Below, piece by piece: positions 3,655-7,498 of a stretch of 7,498 bases of DNA. This DNA is from an uncultured Clostridia bacterium (GTDB lineage: Bacteria > Bacillota > Clostridia > Oscillospirales > CAG-272): assembly GCA_937894775.1 (NCBI GenBank), contig CALAXC010000400.1, positions 1-7,498 of the forward strand, given 5' to 3'. The notes beneath the pieces are model-generated. The model ran no database searches. It worked only from the letters and a program-made list of their open reading frames with translations, and was not told the origin of the DNA. The position numbers and the translations under genes were made by a program. Position 1 is the first letter of the stretch; each line of letters opens with the position of its first letter.

Positions 3655-4767
3655 ATGAAGGCAGAGCATTATAGGTTTGATTCCATTCCCTTCCGTCGGC
3701 TGGATTCCTATATTTTTCAAAAAATTACAAACAGGAGATTGACCGCCATCCACCATTCCCACGATTTTTACGAGGTGATATGGCTGATGGGCGGCACCGC
3801 GACCCAGGTTGTCGAAGGGTGTGAGTGCTTCATGCAGGGCGGCGAGGCGATGATCCTGCGCCCGGGCGAAACACATTACTTTCTCTCGCAGGGGGAGGGG
3901 ATATGCCTTTTGTCCCTTTCGGTCAGGAGTGAGGAGTTTTTGCAGATGGCGAGTGCGTACGCGCCGACGCTTGGTGCGCATATCGCCGCCCACGAGGGGC
4001 TTGTCCGCTTTGCGGTGAGCGACCCGCATGCCGAGGTAGTGGGGGAAAATGAGTTCGACTGCAAGTACCTCCTTTCCTTTCTTCTGCGCGCCTGTATAGA
4101 GGGCACGGGCTTTACGAAAAAGAGGCAAAAGACCCCTTCCCCCATTGGGGACCTTGCCGCAAAAATGCAGGAGCTTGGCAACGATGTTATGATTGTTGAC
4201 AGCGACGAAACCAAAATTGAAGAGCTTGCACCGATGTTTACCGATTCTTTTGTCGGTGACTGCACAAACGAAGGCACGGTACGTGCACTCGGCGTAAATA
4301 ACTTTGATATCTGCTTTGTTTCTATCGGGGAAAACTTTCAGTCCTCGCTTGAAATCACAGCTCTGCTTAAGGATTTCGGCGCAAAGTACGTTGTTTCAAA
4401 GGCCAACAGAGATATTCAGGCACGCTTTCTGAAAAGCGTCGGTGCAGATGAGGTTATTTACCCCGAAAAAGCAATGGCAGAAAAACTTGCCATACGCTTT
4501 AATGCCGACAACGTTTACGACTACATTGAATTAACACCAGATTTTTCGATTTACGAAATCCCCGTGCCCGATACTTGGGTAGGACACTCAATTTCCACAG
4601 TAAATGTCCGCAGAGATTATCACCTGAATATTATTGCGGTTAAGCGTGAGGGTCTGCTTCGCCCAATGCCCGGTGCAGATTACGTTTTCAAGGCAGACGA
4701 CCATATGGTTGTTATCGGTCAGGCAGAAAGTATTGCTAAAATTACCGCTAATCCTAAAAAGAAATAA
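3655..4767 (+). CDS. Cupin AraC-type regulator joined in frame to TrkA/KtrA (probable chimera, 370 aa)
   Basis: The start is ATG 3655, with TTGGAG (3644-3649) five bases before it and the promoter at 3596-3624. Residues 1-160 are the ligand-sensing cupin half of an AraC-family regulator: H34-x-H36-x3-E40 (IHHSHDFYEVIWLMGG) and RPGETH with His74 form the usual cupin metal/ligand set. The expected C-terminal double helix-turn-helix (about 100 residues) is absent. From about residue 167 (LAAKMQELGNDVMIVDSDE) the protein is instead a TrkA/KtrA potassium-uptake regulatory subunit: the rest of the RCK-N Rossmann domain to about 285, and RCK-C from about 290 to 365. The TrkA part lacks its first strand and Gly-x-Gly-x2-Gly loop, so nucleotide binding should be lost. 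Base composition falls visibly at the junction. As read it has neither a DNA-binding nor a complete nucleotide-binding domain, so a non-functional or artefactual fusion is likeliest. Confidence 0.75.
   Translation: MKAEHYRFDSIPFRRLDSYIFQKITNRRLTAIHHSHDFYEVIWLMGGTATQVVEGCECFMQGGEAMILRPGETHYFLSQGEGICLLSLSVRSEEFLQMASAYAPTLGAHIAAHEGLVRFAVSDPHAEVVGENEFDCKYLLSFLLRACIEGTGFTKKRQKTPSPIGDLAAKMQELGNDVMIVDSDETKIEELAPMFTDSFVGDCTNEGTVRALGVNNFDICFVSIGENFQSSLEITALLKDFGAKYVVSKANRDIQARFLKSVGADEVIYPEKAMAEKLAIRFNADNVYDYIELTPDFSIYEIPVPDTWVGHSISTVNVRRDYHLNIIAVKREGLLRPMPGADYVFKADDHMVVIGQAESIAKITANPKKK
4153..4767 (+). pseudogene. trkA: TrkA/KtrA fragment lacking its N-terminal nucleotide loop
   Basis: This is the downstream part of the fused frame. 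Recognisable TrkA features are IVDSDETKIEELAP, the GDCTNEGTVRALGV segment, FVSIGENFQSSL, VVSKANRDIQARFL, the GADEVIYPEKAMAEKLA helix, and the C-terminal RCK-C segment (EIPVPDTWVGHSI to DDHMVVIGQ). Intact relatives are about 215-220 residues, so only some 15-20 N-terminal residues are missing. In the family these proteins bind NAD(H) or ATP-type nucleotides and gate a TrkH/KtrB potassium channel; no channel gene is present here. The frame ends with two tandem TAA stops. Confidence 0.7.
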
Positions 4768-4771
4768 TAAG

Positions 4772-7498
4772 CTTATATACATAAATCTGTGTGCTATTCT
4801 GCTTTTGCTGACGCTCTCGCTCAGCTCCTGTAGCATATTTTTGGCAAATCCGCTCCCCGATATTACGGAAATACCCGATAATAAGCCGACGGGCGTGGAA
4901 ACTCCAAATTATAATTCTACCGAAGAGAGCACAGAGGATAAAAGTGAGCCTGTCGATCCCGAAACTTGTGAGCATCAGTTCGGTGAGTGGGAAACTATCC
5001 AGGAGCTTGGCTGCTTCGGACTTGAGGGCATCAAGGAGAGAAAATGCGCGATCTGCAAGATCACAGAGCGCATTACAGAGCGAGCAGAGGGGCATGTAGA
5101 GATAGTCGTTGATCCCGCAAAGGAGGCGACCTGCGAGACTACGGGACTGACCGAGGGAAAGCACTGCGAGACTTGCGGTGAGGTGCTTGTGGCGCAGGGA
5201 ATAATTCCGCTGAGAGCTCATAGCTACGACGGTGAAGAAGATGCGGAGTGTAATGTCTGCGGCTTTGTGCGCGATGTGAACTGTAAGCATCAGAATACGA
5301 GCATTATTGAGGCAAAAGCGCCTACCTGTATAGAATCAGGCTATTCCGAGGGACTCAGATGCGACGATTGCGGAGAGATGATAGCAGAGCCGCAGATGAT
5401 AGGTGCGCTCGGACACGATGAAAAAACAGTCGAGGGATACGAGCCGACAGAGACTGAGTCGGGACTTACCGATGCTAAAGTATGTACTGTCTGCGGTACT
5501 ACCACCGTTCCTCACCGCCCGATAATGCCTACAGGCTACGGCAATATCGGACGCTATGCAAGTAATTATGCTTACGAGGCTCTTGCCGCGCGAGAAAACG
5601 GAGACAAGCTACAGCAGCTTTACAAGAGAATGGACTCTGCGGCAACTCTTTTCCATACCGACACTACGATAGACGCGCAGGAGAGCAACGGAGCTTACGT
5701 CGTTGCGGTATTTGATTTTGCAGACCTTGGACTGACCTCTGACGATGCAATAATAGTCTGGAACTCGTATAAGTGCGACCATCCGCTCTATTATTGGATA
5801 GCTTCAAGCTTCAACTATAGCAGCGAGAAGTTTAATCTACTCACAGAAGCGGAGTACGCAACGGGTAAGGCGAGAGAAAAATATAATGCTTTCGTGTTTG
5901 ATTCGGTGCGCGAGTATATATCCTGCGTCAATAACGAAAGCTCACCTTACCGTATAGCACTTGCTCTTCACGACAGGATAATAAAGAACACCTTTTATGC
6001 TTACGAGGCCGACGGAGTAACTCCCGAGGATGCGATATGGGCGCACAACGTCCTTGGCGTATTTGAAAAGGGAAGCGGCGTTTGTGAGAGCTACGCAAGG
6101 ACATTCCAGCTTCTGCTCAATTACTGCGGAGTTGAAAACATCTACGTGATCGGCGAGTCTATGGGAGAGGACCACGCTTGGAATATGGTCAAAATGGACG
6201 ACGGAGAGTGGTATTGGTTTGACTTGACGTGGGACGATACGCCTGAATGGATGTCAGGTATTTCTTACGGCTTCTTCTGCACTACCGATGACCAGAACGT
6301 TGCCTGGATAGACGGTCCGTGGATGTCGGGTGAGAAAAGCTTTGTCGATACGCATGTGCCATTTTCCTTCAGCGGAGTGGGAACAGAGTATCTTTATGAG
6401 CTTCCCGAACGCGCAAAAACTAAGATAGCTCTCGATATTCCTGTTCTGAGAGACAGCTTTACTGTAGACGGTCTGACCTATGCCTTCATAGGAGCGGGTG
6501 AGGTACAGCTCATAGGCATACAAAAGGGCGGAGAGGTTGTTATCCCCGAGACAGTAAGCTTCGGTGGATACGACTACAGTGTGGTATCTATAGGCGGAAT
6601 GAGCGACGGCTTGATCAGATCTGTTCCTGTGCAGACCTCGGAAGAGGAAATAAAGTCGGTCTATATTCCCCATAGCGTAAGCTTTATATGGGATAAAGCT
6701 CTTATGCTCAGCAGCCTTGAAGCTATTGAGGTTGCCGATACGAATGAGGTATATACCTCACTTGATTCGGTGCTCTTTACCAAAGGACTTTACACGCTCG
6801 TTCAGTATCCTATAGGAAGCGAGCGGACCGAGTACGTCATACCCAACGAGGTAAAGGAGATAGCCAACTACAGCTTTGGCGATGGCGCGACAGGAAAGCT
6901 CAGAAGCATCACCTTCGGCAGCGGCGTGTCCTTACTTGGAACGATGAATGCGGGTTACGGACACAGAACCGACAGCAACGGAAGGCTTAACGTGGCAAAC
7001 GGCGACCTTTTCTATATGCGCGGGCTTATGGGCTTTGGCGGAGAGATGATCATAAATAGCGAAAACAAGAGCTTTGTGCAGACCGCAGATGCTATATACA
7101 GTGCCGACGGAAAGATAAGTGATGAAGAAACTGCAAAAAACATTGAAATGCTTTCAAAATATTTTGAAGGCAGAATGTTTATTGGAGCAGGAACTGTTAT
7201 TACCGAAAAACAGGTCGAACTCACAAAAAAGGCAGGCGGAAGATTTATAATTTCTCCTGATACCTGTGAAAATATTATAAGAAAAACCCGAGAACTTGAT
7301 ATGGTATCAATGCCTGGGGCACTTACTCCGAGTGAAATGCAGAACGCACACAGATATGGGGCAGATTTTGTTAAATTGTTTCCGATAACCAACATGGGTG
7401 TTGAATATGTTAAGGCTGTTACGGCACCTCTTTCGCATATAAAGCTTCTGGCAGTAGGCGGAATAAACGAAACCAATTTGTCGGAAGCAAAAGAGCTT
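4772..7498 (+). CDS. Surface lipoprotein: Cys-rich repeats, transglutaminase-like domain, BspA repeats; runs into KDPG aldolase; no start, no end
   Basis: This frame is open from 4772 to the window end (909 codons). It opens with a lipoprotein signal, LIYINLCAILLLLTLSLSSC, with lipobox Cys at 4829-4831, but no ATG or GTG with a ribosome binding site precedes it. The native start was probably a few codons upstream of AAG CTT and is lost at a junction near 4768. After an acidic linker, 4967-5520 encodes about four Cys-x2-Cys repeat units (HQFGEWE, RKCAICK, KHCETCGE, LRCDDCGE, KVCTVCG). A transglutaminase-like domain follows (about 5940-6260), with Cys at 6083 (GSGVCESYA), His at 6173 (EDHAWNMV) and Asp at 6221 (WFDLTWDD) as a plausible triad. 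BspA-type leucine-rich repeats lie at about 6535-7110 (VYIPHSVSFI, YVIPNEVKEIANYSF). From about 7118 the frame is KDPG aldolase. The lipoprotein part would be anchored outside the cell; its substrate is unknown. Confidence 0.75.
7118..7498 (+). pseudogene. eda: C-terminal KDPG/KHG aldolase (Eda) fragment fused to the lipoprotein frame
   Basis: From about 7118 (SDEETAKNIEMLSKYFEGRM) the frame switches to 2-keto-3-deoxy-6-phosphogluconate aldolase, which cleaves KDPG to pyruvate and glyceraldehyde 3-phosphate. Visible family signatures are FIGAGTVITEKQVEL, GGRFIISPD, MPGALTPSEM, FVKLFPITNMG (with the Schiff-base Lys of the KLFP motif) and LLAVGGIN. The N-terminal region, with the first strand and the catalytic Glu (normally in an E-V/I-T motif, about 45-55 residues), is replaced by the BspA-repeat sequence. 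Codon use shifts here from GAG/ATA/AGC-rich to GAA/AAA/ATT-rich, like that of the TrkA fragment. The reading frame leaves the window still open. Confidence 0.75.

Noticed and set aside
3637..4277. Minus-strand frames of 163 and 133 aa
   Set aside because: Antisense shadows of the GC-rich cupin regulator segment.
4754..5290. 178-aa minus-strand frame
   Set aside because: Antisense of the lipoprotein signal and Cys-repeat region, with no ribosome binding site or conserved features.
7012..7476. 154-aa minus-strand frame
   Set aside because: Opposite the clearly recognisable BspA-repeat and aldolase coding sequence.

Overview
The window looks like DNA from gut or rumen Clostridia (Bacillota). 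The reasons are moderate GC, strong AGGAGG-type ribosome binding sites, sigmaA-like promoters, a BspA-repeat/transglutaminase lipoprotein, a cupin AraC-type regulator, a TrkA/KtrA protein and a KDPG aldolase of clostridial flavour. The left part (about 1-3205) has an accessory, mobile-element character. The right part (about 3205-7498) is a patchwork of chromosomal gene pieces joined at abrupt points.

Layout. 1-62: possible tail of a plus-strand gene. 68-93: perfect 26-bp palindrome between converging ends. 97-318 (-): 73-aa protein. 319-690: no protein gene; it holds a minus-strand promoter, a run of hairpins and a good minus-strand terminator, so probably a small RNA or leader. 765-941: 58-aa membrane protein. 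942-1640: about 700 bp without genes but dense in repeats: a TTCGAAATGA array with a spacing near 25 bp, a nested inverted repeat, 10-bp-phased GATTTAG copies, a 21-bp-spaced repeat pair, and four TGGGATATCCCA palindromes spaced 25, 26 and 25 bp. A promoter wrapped in a 10-bp inverted repeat follows.

1653-3288 is a tight three-gene operon: an XRE helix-turn-helix fused to a DUF3990-like ADP-ribosyltransferase-fold domain, a 141-aa partner, and a 115-aa protein with an R-N-x3-H motif like that of HEPN ribonucleases. It resembles a self-regulated toxin-antitoxin or defence module and is the most interesting protein-coding part. The repeat field in front of it suggests elaborate control.

From about 3205 the genes are incomplete. 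A 5' fragment of a DMT/EamA-type transporter (-) diverges from a cupin AraC-type regulator (+) across a region with two good promoters. The regulator runs in frame into a TrkA/KtrA protein that lacks its nucleotide-binding loop. Next comes a frame open from 4772 to the window end with no credible start codon: a lipoprotein with Cys-X2-Cys repeats, a transglutaminase-like domain and BspA-type repeats, which passes in frame into the C-terminal part of a KDPG aldolase near 7118. Both in-frame joins fall at short stretches that could have been shared by the two parents. This points to recombination or, more likely, chimeric metagenomic assembly; read mapping is needed before any fusion is believed.
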